A DNA stretch of 64,000 nt from JBCCCJ01 sp039029315 (GCA_039029315.1 JBCCGK010000063.1:4493-68492); one strand, 5' to 3'; shown: positions 26,727 through 36,379, counted from the stretch's first letter. Program-made: numbers and translations. Notes: generated by a model not told the origin, from the sequence alone.

Positions 26727-28058
26727 TTATCTAACTATGACCGGGAATGTCGTCCCGTCAGGAGCAGCACTAGAAGTACCATCAGTGGTATAGCTGGAAG
26801 GAGCAACTAGCAAAACACCACTGACATGTGGAGCTGCCATCGAAGTCCCGGTACAATAGGCGTATTCATCGTCATCGAAGGTTGAGAGGATATACTCTCC
26901 TGGCGCCGCATAGTCTACGGAGTTGCCATAGTTGGAGAAATAAGAAAAGCTATCCTGACTGTCGATCGATGTAACGACGAAGATATTCGGATGACTCACT
27001 CTCGCTGGTGAGAGGGTAGAAACATTTTGATGTCCATTTCCAGCTGCCACCACAACCTTGACGCCGACATTTGCAAAGGACAGCACAGTATTGTCCACAA
27101 TATTGGAAGCACCGCCACCAATACTCATATTGATCACATCTTCAGGCCAGACATAATAGGAGATATACCCCAATGCTGCCACAATATCTGAAGCATAGCC
27201 CAGCCCGTTGTCATCCAGCACTTTGATATTGACCATATACACTCCTGCAGCTACTCCGACGACTCCTTCATTATCGTTTTTCGCACCAATGATGCCAGCC
27301 ACATGGGTTCCATGTCCAAAATCATCATCCAAATCAGAAGCGCCAGAAAAGTTGACACTATATCCATTCAATACCTCCAGTTCGTCATGATCATTGATTC
27401 CGGTATCCATGATCCATACCCAGCGATAACTGTATTGTGGATTGGTTTCAAAATCAAAACTCCCACCGACCCTGGTAATTCCTGCAGGAATGATCTGCCC
27501 GGCACTTTCTGATCCTACCTCAGAACCCGCTGGATTAAAGGGGGTCCTGATCTGTGGGTCGAACTGACTTAAGGATATGAACTGGTCCTGCTCAATCATA
27601 TCAATTGCAGGATCTTTTTCCAGTTGTTTTTTCTCAGCGGGATTCAAACTAACGACCATCCCATTCTTGATGCCAGCAATAGTTTTCTTGATAGCTGCTG
27701 GTGGAATTCTGTTGGCAGTAAGCAGGGCTACACACTTCTTCTTGACTGCCTGTACCTTGTATTGATACAAAGAAGTTGCCATTTGACTTTTGGGATCTCG
27801 GGATCCGAGTGAGCCATCTGCCTGAATCTGGGAACGTTCTGCCCCATTGCCAGATCCGAGAGAGGGAGATGGTTCCTCTTTCAGAATGACAATATACTGA
27901 TTGGGCACAAGTTCCACTGTCGTCCTGGGAGGGGACAAGGATTCAGCTTGGGAGGTTGTAAGTGTGTCCAGGAAAGGTTGATCTACGTTGGTGCAACTGC
28001 TGATCAAAAGAAAGAACGCGGAGATGAAAACAAAAAAAATGTAGCTAGAGAGTTTCAT
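26727..28058 (-). CDS. Subtilisin-like serine protease (S8), lipoprotein
   Basis: A 443-residue lipoprotein protease. The signal peptide ends in a lipobox (LLISSCTN). An I9-type inhibitor propeptide lies at about 45-145 (VPNQYIVILKEEPSP to IDMIEQDQFI). The catalytic triad is intact: Asp in VWIMDTGIND, His in DFGHGTHVAGIIG, Ser in CTGTSMAAPHVSG, with the oxyanion Asn in VVAAGNG. The protein ends about 30 residues after the catalytic Ser with no sorting tail. It probably matures by propeptide removal and acts tethered to the envelope. The kinase gene downstream may be co-transcribed. Confidence 0.93.
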   Translation of the reverse strand: MKLSSYIFFVFISAFFLLISSCTNVDQPFLDTLTTSQAESLSPPRTTVELVPNQYIVILKEEPSPSLGSGNGAERSQIQADGSLGSRDPKSQMATSLYQYKVQAVKKKCVALLTANRIPPAAIKKTIAGIKNGMVVSLNPAEKKQLEKDPAIDMIEQDQFISLSQFDPQIRTPFNPAGSEVGSESAGQIIPAGITRVGGSFDFETNPQYSYRWVWIMDTGINDHDELEVLNGYSVNFSGASDLDDDFGHGTHVAGIIGAKNDNEGVVGVAAGVYMVNIKVLDDNGLGYASDIVAALGYISYYVWPEDVINMSIGGGASNIVDNTVLSFANVGVKVVVAAGNGHQNVSTLSPARVSHPNIFVVTSIDSQDSFSYFSNYGNSVDYAAPGEYILSTFDDDEYAYCTGTSMAAPHVSGVLLVAPSSYTTDGTSSAAPDGTTFPVIVR

Positions 28059-28295
28059 AATCCATGAATAAATATCATAAGTGAACCGCTGGATAAAAGA
28101 ATTCCTGCACCAAAAATTTCCCTTTCGGAAACCTTTTTTGATACAAGTATATCAGAAGCTGAAAATTATTTTCATGTAAGATCATACTTCATTTTCGCCT
28201 TTGTTAGAGATCTGGCTTCAATGGTCAGTTTTATTGCAGGAATGGTTAAGTTCTTACATTGAAAGGTTTAGGAGAATGGTCTGAAAAAAAATATT

Positions 28296-28311
28296 TTTAG
28301 GTTTGTCTAAA
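28296..28311. promoter_or_regulatory. Palindrome before the TonB receptor, DtxR/MntR-like
   Basis: TTTAGGTTTGTCTAAA has perfect 5-base arms and sits 38 bases before the start codon. A second overlapping palindrome (TCTAAA, six T, TTTAGA) follows at 28306-28323. The half-site resembles the TTTAGG/CCTAAA type recognised by DtxR/MntR metal repressors. This would fit metal-controlled expression of the receptor. The match is by eye. Confidence 0.5.
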
Positions 28312-28349
28312 TTTTTTTTTAGATTCGCATTAAATTAGAATTGCCCAAT

Positions 28350-30647
28350 ATGAACGCCATCACATATATCACCCTTATTTTTCTTTTGTTAACAAGTTCT
28401 CTTTATGGACAATCAGGAGTTATTTCTGGCAAAATTCTCTCCCATGATCAGCCTGTACCCTATGCCAATGTTGTACTCAAAGAGATCAAAAAGGGAGGGA
28501 ATACTGACGAAAACGGACAGTTTCAACTACGTGAAATCCCATTAGGGGAGTATGAGCTAACGATTTCTTCGATCGGCTACCTGGAACATACTCAGCGAAT
28601 ATTAATAACTAACAGTCAACCAATTAACCTGGGGTCAATCGCACTTCGCGAAGATGTATTCGGCTTGGAAGATGTTGTCATAACAGGTACAATGCGGGAA
28701 ACATCAGTCTCCCAATCCCCCATTAAGGTCAATGTGATCTCCAATCGATTCCTTCAACAAAACACCTCCCCCATCAATCTCGTAGAAGGCATCAGTCTGA
28801 TCAATGGCATAGAAGAAGTGGTCGAATGTGGCGTATGTGGGACCAATAGCCTTAGAATCAATGGGCTGGAAGGACCATATACAGCGGTCTTGATAGATGG
28901 CACCCCCATGTTCGGGAATTTGGCTTCTGTCTACGGATTGAATGGAATTCCAACATCTATGATTGATCGGATTGAAGTCATCAAGGGGCCCAATTCTACG
29001 CTATATGGTTCCGAAGCGGTGGCTGGCGTGATCAACATCATAACACAGAGTCCTGAACATCAGCCCATCGTCTCCATGGACATCAAAGGCAGCAGTCTGG
29101 GAGAGATGTATGGCAATATCGGTTTTGCACCACAAATCGGTCAATGGAATGGATTCATTGGCGTGGACGGCGGCAGAGCAAATAGATTCATCGACGAGAT
29201 TGAGGATGGTTTTGGAGACTTGGTGAACCTGGATCGTCTGTCAGTATTCACAAAATGGTCCAAAAAACGCCCCCATGGCAAGCGCTCATTTATTGCGGGA
29301 AAATATTACTATGAAGACCGAAGAAATGGCGTTGAAGAATTTTTGAAGGACCAGGCCTATCGACACCTGCGAGGAGATGATCAGATCTATGGAGAGAGCA
29401 TTCATACAAGACGGGTGGAAGTGTTTGGCACACATGAATTTCAGACCCGGGAATTGCTGAAACTGGATTTTTCCTTCAGCAAACACGACCAAAACAGCTT
29501 TTATGGCTCAGACTTTTATGAGGCCCAACAACAGATTGGCTACACAAATCTGATCTGGGACAAGACAATTCAAAAGCATCAACTGATCATGGGAGGGACA
29601 ATCCGATACCAAACCTATGATGACAATACAGTTGCTACAGAAAAATACGATGGGTCCGCCATCCAAAATACCCCAAACAATCAATTTATCCCCGGCCTGT
29701 TTGTGCAGGATGAATGGCGTATAGGCCCTTCTCTTAGCTTGCTTGCCGGCTCCAGGCTGGATTATTATTCGGCGCATGGCTTAATCTATGCGCCACGGCT
29801 GAATCTCAAATACAAGCCCAGCGACTGGACCACACTACGCGCAAATCTTGGAACCGGATTCAGAGTAGTCAATTTATTCACGGAGGATCACGCCTTTGTC
29901 TCTGGCCAGCGAAACATCGAAATTTTGGAAGACCTCGCCCCAGAACGATCTTATAATGCTGCCCTTAACCTCAATCACGTATATACCCTGGGTGATGGAC
30001 AAGGGATGGTCGATATTGATGCCTTCTATACCCATTTTCTCAATAAAATCATTCCTGATTATGATACCCCAGGCAAAATCATCTATGCCAATACCGATGG
30101 GCATGCCATCAGCCGAGGAATTAGCGTAAGCATTGCACACAGTTTCTCTTTTCCGCTTAGCGTGACCCTTGGAGGAACCATTCAACGTGTTACTGAAACC
30201 GAACTTCTGGAAGATGGCCAATCCTCCACACATCCCATCCAGTTTGCCCCTGACTTCAGCAGCACTGGCACCTTGAATTATGAATGGAAAAGGGCAAAAC
30301 TAAACCTTGCATGGTCATTTACCCTGACAGGCCCCATGGAGTTACCTAAGGTCTATGATTTGGATGCCACTGGACAAATGATGGATCATCCCAGGCCCAC
30401 AAGATCTGAAAGCTGGATGCGTCATAATCTTCAACTTAGCAGGGATTTTTCGGATCTGGGTATTAGCCTGTATGGCGGGGTAGAAAATCTATTTGATTAT
30501 CGACAACCCATCTCTCCTTTAGTAGGGATCAATGATCCGTCAGCCTCCCCTGGTTTCAGTGATTTTTTTGATACAGTCTATACTTATGCACCATTGACCG
30601 GGAGGAATGTTTATCTCGGGGTCCAGTGGAATGTAGGAAGGAAATAG
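28350..30647 (+). CDS. TonB-dependent outer-membrane receptor
   Basis: A 765-residue receptor. The signal peptide ends in SLYGQ. Residues 24-105 form a carboxypeptidase-regulatory-like domain (GKILSHDQPVPYANVVLKE), usual in Bacteroidota. The plug domain (about 110-235) carries VLIDGTPMFG, IDRIEVIKGPNSTLYGSEA and GVINIIT. The rest is a 22-strand barrel ending in a typical terminal strand (NVYLGVQWNVG). In the plug, VECGVCGTNSLRING places a Cys-x-x-Cys in the substrate-facing region. This feature is seen in a subset of such receptors and suggests metal or thiol chemistry. There is no SusD partner, so glycan import is unlikely. I take the ATG nine bases after an alternative TTG. Confidence 0.92.
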   Translation: MNAITYITLIFLLLTSSLYGQSGVISGKILSHDQPVPYANVVLKEIKKGGNTDENGQFQLREIPLGEYELTISSIGYLEHTQRILITNSQPINLGSIALREDVFGLEDVVITGTMRETSVSQSPIKVNVISNRFLQQNTSPINLVEGISLINGIEEVVECGVCGTNSLRINGLEGPYTAVLIDGTPMFGNLASVYGLNGIPTSMIDRIEVIKGPNSTLYGSEAVAGVINIITQSPEHQPIVSMDIKGSSLGEMYGNIGFAPQIGQWNGFIGVDGGRANRFIDEIEDGFGDLVNLDRLSVFTKWSKKRPHGKRSFIAGKYYYEDRRNGVEEFLKDQAYRHLRGDDQIYGESIHTRRVEVFGTHEFQTRELLKLDFSFSKHDQNSFYGSDFYEAQQQIGYTNLIWDKTIQKHQLIMGGTIRYQTYDDNTVATEKYDGSAIQNTPNNQFIPGLFVQDEWRIGPSLSLLAGSRLDYYSAHGLIYAPRLNLKYKPSDWTTLRANLGTGFRVVNLFTEDHAFVSGQRNIEILEDLAPERSYNAALNLNHVYTLGDGQGMVDIDAFYTHFLNKIIPDYDTPGKIIYANTDGHAISRGISVSIAHSFSFPLSVTLGGTIQRVTETELLEDGQSSTHPIQFAPDFSSTGTLNYEWKRAKLNLAWSFTLTGPMELPKVYDLDATGQMMDHPRPTRSESWMRHNLQLSRDFSDLGISLYGGVENLFDYRQPISPLVGINDPSASPGFSDFFDTVYTYAPLTGRNVYLGVQWNVGRK

Positions 30648-30674
30648 AAAAAGATAGCTGAGGTCAAAAAGAGC

Positions 30675-30722
30675 GCCACGGACATACAGCCCCTTCTGGA
30701 GGAATCTCTGTAGGTCCGTGGC
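30675..30722 (-). terminator. Hairpin between convergent genes, probable minus-strand terminator
   Basis: GCCACGGAC pairs perfectly with GTCCGTGGC, and TACAG/CTGTA extend the stem inward. Read on the minus strand, the stem is followed within a few bases by a short T run (TCTTTTTG). This would end the M56/BlaI transcript. The plus-strand side has no T tract. Confidence 0.55.
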
Positions 30723-30746
30723 TGTGGCTTGATGTTTACCTTACAA

Positions 30747-32888
30747 TCAATATTCGGTTACGCGAATACGCGTTGTACCGATTCGTGTGTGGTTTTTGCC
30801 CAGCTTCATTCCCCAGCCTGATCCAGCATCCGGAAAATACCTGTGAATCAGGTGTAGATATTTGTCGTACGCCCTCCCCGTCAGTTTGGTACCGTTGACA
30901 ATGAGTTGATCTGTTTCTAATTGGAAGTCCAGATCTTCCCCTCCTTTGTGCAGGCCATCTCGAATCAATTCTGACATCAACTCAGACTTGACTGCTTCGA
31001 TGATTTTTCCGTGCGCTTTCATCCGTTCGCCATGCATATTCATCCGCTGGCCATGTACATTCATTCTGGTGCCATGCATGGCCATCCTCGCTCCATGAAC
31101 TTCCATGCGCAATCCATGCATGGCCATCCGGTCCGAATGAATCGACATCCGGTAGGTATGATCCTTCTGGTTCTCTTCATAGGCATGAATGACATCTTCC
31201 AACTCATGAATGCTATCTTCCATATGATCGTGAATCTCATCTTCAGATTCATTCATCACTTCTTCTTGTTCCTGAAGCGCCTTCTCGAATGCAGAAACAT
31301 GCTGGTTGAGCGTTCTGGCATATTCCATACTTTCTCCTCCATACTTTTGCTCAACTTTTCTCTTCCATCCTTCATAGAGAGCTTGGATCTGATCCTGTCG
31401 GGTTTTCCAGGCATCGTCATATACATTCTTATATTCCTCTTTCCATCTTCGGACATCCTCTTTGTACGTTTTCATAAGGCTCCGAAGAGTCTCTATATAG
31501 GCTGGATCTCGTTCCAGTTTTTCGGAGATCGTGTTCATAGACCTTGGGAACTTCGGGTAGGCAGGAAAACGGGGTCTAATCACTGGCGGGAATGATGGAA
31601 GAGGCGGATCAATTTTTGCCTCAGCAATGGGGTTGGATGACCTCTGTCTCACAATCGCCAATCCGTTTAGTTCTTCTAAAGCTGATGGTACATCAGGCAC
31701 AGCTCTTGGTTCTTCGGGGGAGATACGCCTAGGCTCCTCTGCTTCTACCGCCTCTGGAACTCCAATTTCCTCAATGAGAGGACGGGGTTCTTCCAGCGAT
31801 TCTTCAACCACAAGGGATTCTGCTTGTGGTGGAAGATCTTCTATGTCTAGAGAACCTAGATCTGCTTGAGGGATTCTGGCCCAAACGACAACTGCCAGAA
31901 ACAGGAGCAAGGCCAATGCCATGCCTGCTTTGCCGGACTCTCCCCGATAAGAAGCGGGAGGATTGAGACAAATTCTTTTAATTCGATCTAATAACTGGTG
32001 TTTGTTTCCTTGTAATGCCATAGCTAAAGAATTATGTTGACGAGTTTCTTCCATACTTAACAAAGCCGTTGCATAGACTTTGGGATTGCCGCAGATAGAG
32101 ACAGCCATATCATCACAGCAGTTTTCTCTTTCCTGCTTGATTCGTTGTGAGATCCACCAATAAACCGGATGATAGAACAGCGCAACTTCCACCAAAGAGA
32201 GCAAGAGATTGATGAGAAAATCATATCGGCGGATATGTGCCAACTCATGGGCAAGCACTGAATCCAGCTGTTGAGGTGTCATGCCCGCCAGCGTTCCTAT
32301 TGGTAACAAAATCACAGGTTTTAGGTGCCCAATGACCATAGGAACTTCAGCTCTTGCAGACTCCAACAATTGGATGGATTTGAAAATGCCCAACTTCTCA
32401 GCGATCAGTTGCACTTGATGTTGCCAATATTCAGGAACCTCCAGGACAGCCTGCCTCCGGAGTTGGTGGGTATAATACAGACTCCCTCCCCATCTGATAG
32501 AAAATAATATGACTCCCAAAAACCAAACACTGACCAATTCCGAGGCATAATGAGCCACAAAGGTCCGCATCGAGTCTTCAAAGCTTCTGTGAATCACCGG
32601 AAAAATCGCCCCCTCAGCTCCGTCTGAAATAGATTCCACCGTAACGAATGTGCGCGCCTCATCATAAGAAGTCCACTGAATATAGGATCCAAAGGTCACT
32701 GCCATCCACCCCACCAATGTCAGCATGGCCAAACAAGAGAGGGTATATCGGGTATGAGAAGATTTTTTCTGAGAGAGTGCCAACCCGAGGAGCAAAGCAA
32801 GCAGGACAATCAGCCCTTGCCACAATGAATGAAGCAACGTCCATCCTAATGCCTCAGCAAACGAGGAAAAAATAGCGGTAAAATTCAT
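30747..32888 (-). CDS. M56 (BlaR1-type) membrane metallopeptidase with Met/His heptad segment
   Basis: A 713-residue integral membrane protease. The N-terminal half has about four membrane helices (18-40, 48-70, 117-135, 222-240) with the zinc site HELAH at 214-218 and the downstream ERENCCDDMA. A further helix lies near 318-337. In BlaR1/MecR1 systems such a protease senses an envelope signal and triggers cleavage of the BlaI repressor; here there is no penicillin-binding sensor domain. Instead the periplasmic part is Pro- and Glu-rich (340-440), then helical, then has seven consecutive heptads of the form RMxxHGx (579-627). It ends in a small domain. The blaI-like gene is 7 bases upstream in the same operon. 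Confidence 0.9.
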   Translation of the reverse strand: MNFTAIFSSFAEALGWTLLHSLWQGLIVLLALLLGLALSQKKSSHTRYTLSCLAMLTLVGWMAVTFGSYIQWTSYDEARTFVTVESISDGAEGAIFPVIHRSFEDSMRTFVAHYASELVSVWFLGVILFSIRWGGSLYYTHQLRRQAVLEVPEYWQHQVQLIAEKLGIFKSIQLLESARAEVPMVIGHLKPVILLPIGTLAGMTPQQLDSVLAHELAHIRRYDFLINLLLSLVEVALFYHPVYWWISQRIKQERENCCDDMAVSICGNPKVYATALLSMEETRQHNSLAMALQGNKHQLLDRIKRICLNPPASYRGESGKAGMALALLLFLAVVVWARIPQADLGSLDIEDLPPQAESLVVEESLEEPRPLIEEIGVPEAVEAEEPRRISPEEPRAVPDVPSALEELNGLAIVRQRSSNPIAEAKIDPPLPSFPPVIRPRFPAYPKFPRSMNTISEKLERDPAYIETLRSLMKTYKEDVRRWKEEYKNVYDDAWKTRQDQIQALYEGWKRKVEQKYGGESMEYARTLNQHVSAFEKALQEQEEVMNESEDEIHDHMEDSIHELEDVIHAYEENQKDHTYRMSIHSDRMAMHGLRMEVHGARMAMHGTRMNVHGQRMNMHGERMKAHGKIIEAVKSELMSELIRDGLHKGGEDLDFQLETDQLIVNGTKLTGRAYDKYLHLIHRYFPDAGSGWGMKLGKNHTRIGTTRIRVTEY

Positions 32889-32895
32889 CTGTTAA

Positions 32896-33303
32896 TTATT
32901 CTTCGTTGTGGTCTTCTTCTTCTTCCAATTCATCCAGAAAATTGCGGATCTGTTGCAATTCTTCTGTCGTAGATTCATAATTGCCCAATAGTTGCATCAC
33001 AAGATTGGTAGCAGATCCCTTGAAAGTGTTTGTCACAATCTTGTTCAACTGTTCCTTCACATTTTCCTGCTCACTGATCAATGGGGCATATATGTGTCGA
33101 ACTCCTTCTTCATTTCGACTGAGCAAACCTTCGGCATACATGACCTGCATAAACTTCAAGGTGGTGGTGTATTTCACCTCTTTTTCTGCGTTTTTCGCGT
33201 TCAGGACTTCATGCACCTCTCGTACAGTCGCTGGTCCCTTGTTCCACAACACCTCCAAAATGGCCATCTGTCCTTTCGTAGGCTTTTTTTTTCGTTTTGC
33301 CAT
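32896..33303 (-). CDS. BlaI/MecI/CopY-family transcriptional repressor
   Basis: A 135-residue winged-helix repressor. The N-terminal domain shows KPTKGQMAILEVLWNKGPAT, VREVHEVLN and YTTTLKFMQVMYAEGLL, and the C-terminal helices form the dimer interface (LVMQLLGNYE). In this family, signal-dependent proteolysis through the partner M56 peptidase lifts repression. The tail is strongly acidic (ELEEEEDHNEE). Three palindromes directly before its start are the likely operators, so it should repress its own operon. Confidence 0.93.
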   Translation of the reverse strand: MAKRKKKPTKGQMAILEVLWNKGPATVREVHEVLNAKNAEKEVKYTTTLKFMQVMYAEGLLSRNEEGVRHIYAPLISEQENVKEQLNKIVTNTFKGSATNLVMQLLGNYESTTEELQQIRNFLDELEEEEDHNEE

Positions 33304-33306
33304 ATA

Positions 33307-33380
33307 CTACGATTTTTATCGTAGAAGCAAGGTATACGATTTTTTTCGTATCTCCAAAATCTATACGAAAAAAATCGTAG
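33307..33380. promoter_or_regulatory. Three BlaI-type operators (TACGA-N6-TCGTA)
   Basis: The sites are 33307-33324 (CTACGATTTTTATCGTAG, perfect 7-base arms), 33334-33351 (ATACGATTTTTTTCGTAT) and 33363-33380 (ATACGAAAAAAATCGTAG). All share TACGA-N6-TCGTA. Their centres are 27 and 29 bases apart. The first abuts the start codon of the BlaI-like gene. The array also lies upstream of the divergent tagaturonate reductase gene. Confidence 0.85.
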
Positions 33381-33482
33381 CGATATCGAAAAGCATTTCC
33401 CCCATCTCATATTTGTTGATTGATTTCATTCAAGCGTAATTGATCTGTGAATGTTGAGTCTACTAACTTATTTCGTGCCTAC

Positions 33483-34925
33483 ATGAGCCTTCCTTCCCTT
33501 CGCAGATCCACCGCATCTCCCCGCCCCGTTCGGATTATTCAGTTTGGAGAGGGCAATTTCCTTCGGGCATTTGCAGACTGGATGATACAGCTAATGAATG
33601 AGCAGACCTCCTTCAATAGTGATATTGTTGTGATTCAGCCAATTCCTCAAGGCAGAATTGAAGCATTGAATGAACAAGACGGACTATATCATGTCTATCT
33701 GAGAGGCATCAAGGATGGACAGCCGCAAGAACTGCCTTATTTGGTGGATGTCCTGCAAGCAGCCATCAACCCCTATACAGACTGTGCTCGCTATCTGAAG
33801 GAGGCGGAGAATCCTGAGTTGAGATTTGTCCTGTCCAATACGACAGAATCAGGCATTGTCTATTCTCCGGGTGAACATCTCAACGATCAACCTCAGTCAA
33901 GCTTTCCGGGCAAACTTGCAGCCTTCTTGCACCACAGGTACCAGACCTTTGCCGGAAGTGCTGAGTCTGGCCTGATCTTTCTTCCATGTGAATTGATTGA
34001 TCGCAATGGAGACAAGCTCCGGGCAATTCTGTTTCAAATCGCCGAAGAATGGCAATTGGGCATTGGATTTGTTGAGTGGCTGACACGTCATTGTGTGTTT
34101 TGTAATACACTCGTCGATCGGATTGTTCCGGGATTTCCCCATGCAGAAATCGAGCACATTCAGGCCTCCATTGGATATCAGGATCATTCGGTTGTGGTTG
34201 GGGAGCCATTTCATTTATGGGTCATTGAGGGACCAGAATCCGTTAGACAGGAGTTTCCCGCCCAAGAAGCTGGCTTGAATGTTATCTTCACTGCCGATCA
34301 ACTGTCTCGCTACCGCACCCGCAAAGTCCGTATCCTCAATGGAGCCCATACGCTCAATGTTCCTATAGGTATTCTTTATGGCCTGGAGACGGTCAGAGAA
34401 ACCATAGAAGACTCAGTAGTTGGTCCCTTTTTGCGGAAGGTTATATTTGAGGAAATTATTCCAACACTGGATTTGCCCAAGGAGGAATTGACATCTTTCG
34501 CTATGGAAGTCATTGATCGATTCCGCAATCCTTATGTCCGCCACTTGCTGGCCAGCATTGCTTTGAATTCCATTTCGAAATACAAGACCAGAGACCTCCC
34601 CAGTTTGCTACGCTATCATCAACAGACTGGAGAATTGCCAAGAAGACTGTGCCTGGGACTGTCCGCTTTGATTGTTTTTTATCGTGGAGAATTTGAAGGG
34701 AGAGAGATGCCTATCAAGGATGCAGAATCCGTCAAAACTTTCTTTCACGCCTGCTGGAAATCTCATGAAGAAGGATTGCTCTCGCTTCGAGAGATGGTAG
34801 ATCGCATCCTGGGACAACAGGGATTCTGGGATCAGGATCTCAGCAGGATTCCTGGACTTGGCAGGCGAATTGCGGATGGCATTCACGCGATTCAGGCAGG
34901 AGATCTTCAGGCGCAGCTATATTGA
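33483..34925 (+). CDS. uxaB: Tagaturonate reductase (altronate oxidoreductase)
   Basis: A 480-residue polyol-type long-chain dehydrogenase. It uses NAD(H) to interconvert tagaturonate and altronate in galacturonate breakdown. The nucleotide-binding start is VRIIQFGEGNFLRAFADWM. The catalytic signature K-x4-N-x2-H is KVRILNGAHTLNVP. The C-terminal half matches the mannitol-dehydrogenase family helical domain (FRNPYVRHLLASIALNSISKY). Fructuronate reductase is a possible alternative, but the GEGNFLRAF form favours tagaturonate. An in-frame GTG 12 codons upstream is an alternative start. The other uronate pathway genes are not in the window. Confidence 0.85.
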   Translation: MSLPSLRRSTASPRPVRIIQFGEGNFLRAFADWMIQLMNEQTSFNSDIVVIQPIPQGRIEALNEQDGLYHVYLRGIKDGQPQELPYLVDVLQAAINPYTDCARYLKEAENPELRFVLSNTTESGIVYSPGEHLNDQPQSSFPGKLAAFLHHRYQTFAGSAESGLIFLPCELIDRNGDKLRAILFQIAEEWQLGIGFVEWLTRHCVFCNTLVDRIVPGFPHAEIEHIQASIGYQDHSVVVGEPFHLWVIEGPESVRQEFPAQEAGLNVIFTADQLSRYRTRKVRILNGAHTLNVPIGILYGLETVRETIEDSVVGPFLRKVIFEEIIPTLDLPKEELTSFAMEVIDRFRNPYVRHLLASIALNSISKYKTRDLPSLLRYHQQTGELPRRLCLGLSALIVFYRGEFEGREMPIKDAESVKTFFHACWKSHEEGLLSLREMVDRILGQQGFWDQDLSRIPGLGRRIADGIHAIQAGDLQAQLY

Positions 34926-35090
34926 AGAGGGCCATGAAAGATTCCATATAATGGATGGAGGCGCTGCCTCTGGCGATGTTCATCAAGTCCTGTGAAAAGG
35001 CTGCCGCAGGAGAGGATTTTGGTCTAGCTCATTGGGATTCTGCCATTTACCCACTACCTTACCATCCTATACTACCAAATACTACATCCT

Positions 35091-36176
35091 ATGAAAAAAA
35101 TTGCCTTTCTCCCTTTATGGGTCGGCCTGTTGTTGTTATCTAATTGGGCTTGCAAGGATACTGCGACAGCTACCTCCAAGGATCTGGATGAAAGACAGGC
35201 GCAAACCCATCATATTCAGGTATCGGCCAATATGGTTGAGGCTGCCAATCATTTTCTGAATGCACTGAGTGAGGGGCAAAAACAAGAAGCCGTATTCGAA
35301 GCCAAGGAAGACGAGCGCTACGATTGGCATTTTGTTCCGCAGGATGATCGAAAAGGCACCTTGCTTAGAGATATGAACAGTGCCCAACGTGACAAGGTAG
35401 TCGCTTTGATGAAAAGTGTCCTCAGTGATCAGGGATTTGAAAAAGCAGAATCGATTCGGGCATTGGAAAGCATCCTCCGTGAAGTAGAGAATCGCCCCGA
35501 TGATGATTGGTATCGCAATCCTGAAAAGTATTACTTCTCGATTTTTGGAACGCCTTCTTTGACCCAGGATTGGGGCTGGAGAATGGAAGGTCACCATTTG
35601 TCATTGAATTTTTCTGCGACCAAAGGCGAAATTGTAGCTGTTACCCCTTCATTCATGGGAACCAATCCTGCCATTGTTCGGACAGGATCGAAAACAGGAA
35701 CTGAAGTATTGAAGCAGGAACAGGAGTTGGCACGCGCATTCGTCAAAGCCATGTCTGAAGAGCAGTTTGCCAAAGCCCTCATCGATCCAACGGCACCTGA
35801 AGATATATTTACTTTTGTTGATCGTGTGGTAAAACTGGATGAATTTATTGGTTTAGCAGCTTCAGAGATGAACGATGATCAAAAAACGGCATTGCGCCAA
35901 TTGTTATCTGTCTATACGAATAATATGGATGCAGAAATTGCCGAAGATCAATGGAGTAGAATTGAAGACAAAGGATTCGACAATCTGTATTTTGCCTGGG
36001 CTGGTGGCATAGAAGCAGGAGAAGGGCATTATTATCGAATCCATGGACCAAGCATTCTGGTAGAGTACGACAATGTTCAGAATGGGAACAATCACATTCA
36101 CACTGTTTGGCGAGATCTTCAACACGATTTTGGTGGTGATCTGCTGAAAAAACACTATCAGGATCATAAGCATTGA
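35091..36176 (+). CDS. DUF3500-family lipoprotein
   Basis: A 361-residue lipoprotein (lipobox LLSNWACK). It matches the DUF3500 pattern: FLNALSEGQKQEAVFE, YDWHFVPQDDRKG, LRDMNSAQRDKVVALM, FGTPSLTQDWGWRMEGHHLSLNF and GNNHIHTVWRDLQHDFGGDLL. The repeated conserved His and Trp residues suggest a heme- or metal-related function, but the family has no established activity that I can state. It lies between tagaturonate reductase and the planctomycete-type cytochrome genes, on the same strand as both. Confidence 0.85.
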   Translation: MKKIAFLPLWVGLLLLSNWACKDTATATSKDLDERQAQTHHIQVSANMVEAANHFLNALSEGQKQEAVFEAKEDERYDWHFVPQDDRKGTLLRDMNSAQRDKVVALMKSVLSDQGFEKAESIRALESILREVENRPDDDWYRNPEKYYFSIFGTPSLTQDWGWRMEGHHLSLNFSATKGEIVAVTPSFMGTNPAIVRTGSKTGTEVLKQEQELARAFVKAMSEEQFAKALIDPTAPEDIFTFVDRVVKLDEFIGLAASEMNDDQKTALRQLLSVYTNNMDAEIAEDQWSRIEDKGFDNLYFAWAGGIEAGEGHYYRIHGPSILVEYDNVQNGNNHIHTVWRDLQHDFGGDLLKKHYQDHKH

Positions 36177-36379
36177 GGCGAGTCGCCTCCTGTCAGCCAA
36201 ATAGAAAAGGGCTTATGGGATGCAATCGAATGAGTCAGAAAAGACATCCTGCCAATCATGTGAACCCTGTCTTCATGCGGGATACCAAATCATTCATCTG
36301 GTTGAAGGGATTCAGCAGACAGCAAGCTTGCGATTTTTGTTCAACCTTTGGAACTTAGAGACAAAAAGAGCTCCTATCT

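Noticed and set aside
30747..32888. A beta-lactam sensor of the BlaR1 type
   Set aside because: The M56 protease core is present but there is no penicillin-binding domain with an SxxK motif in the C-terminal part.
34926..35143. A 62-codon frame between tagaturonate reductase and the DUF3500 gene
   Set aside because: It overlaps the start of the DUF3500 lipoprotein in another frame and has no family features.
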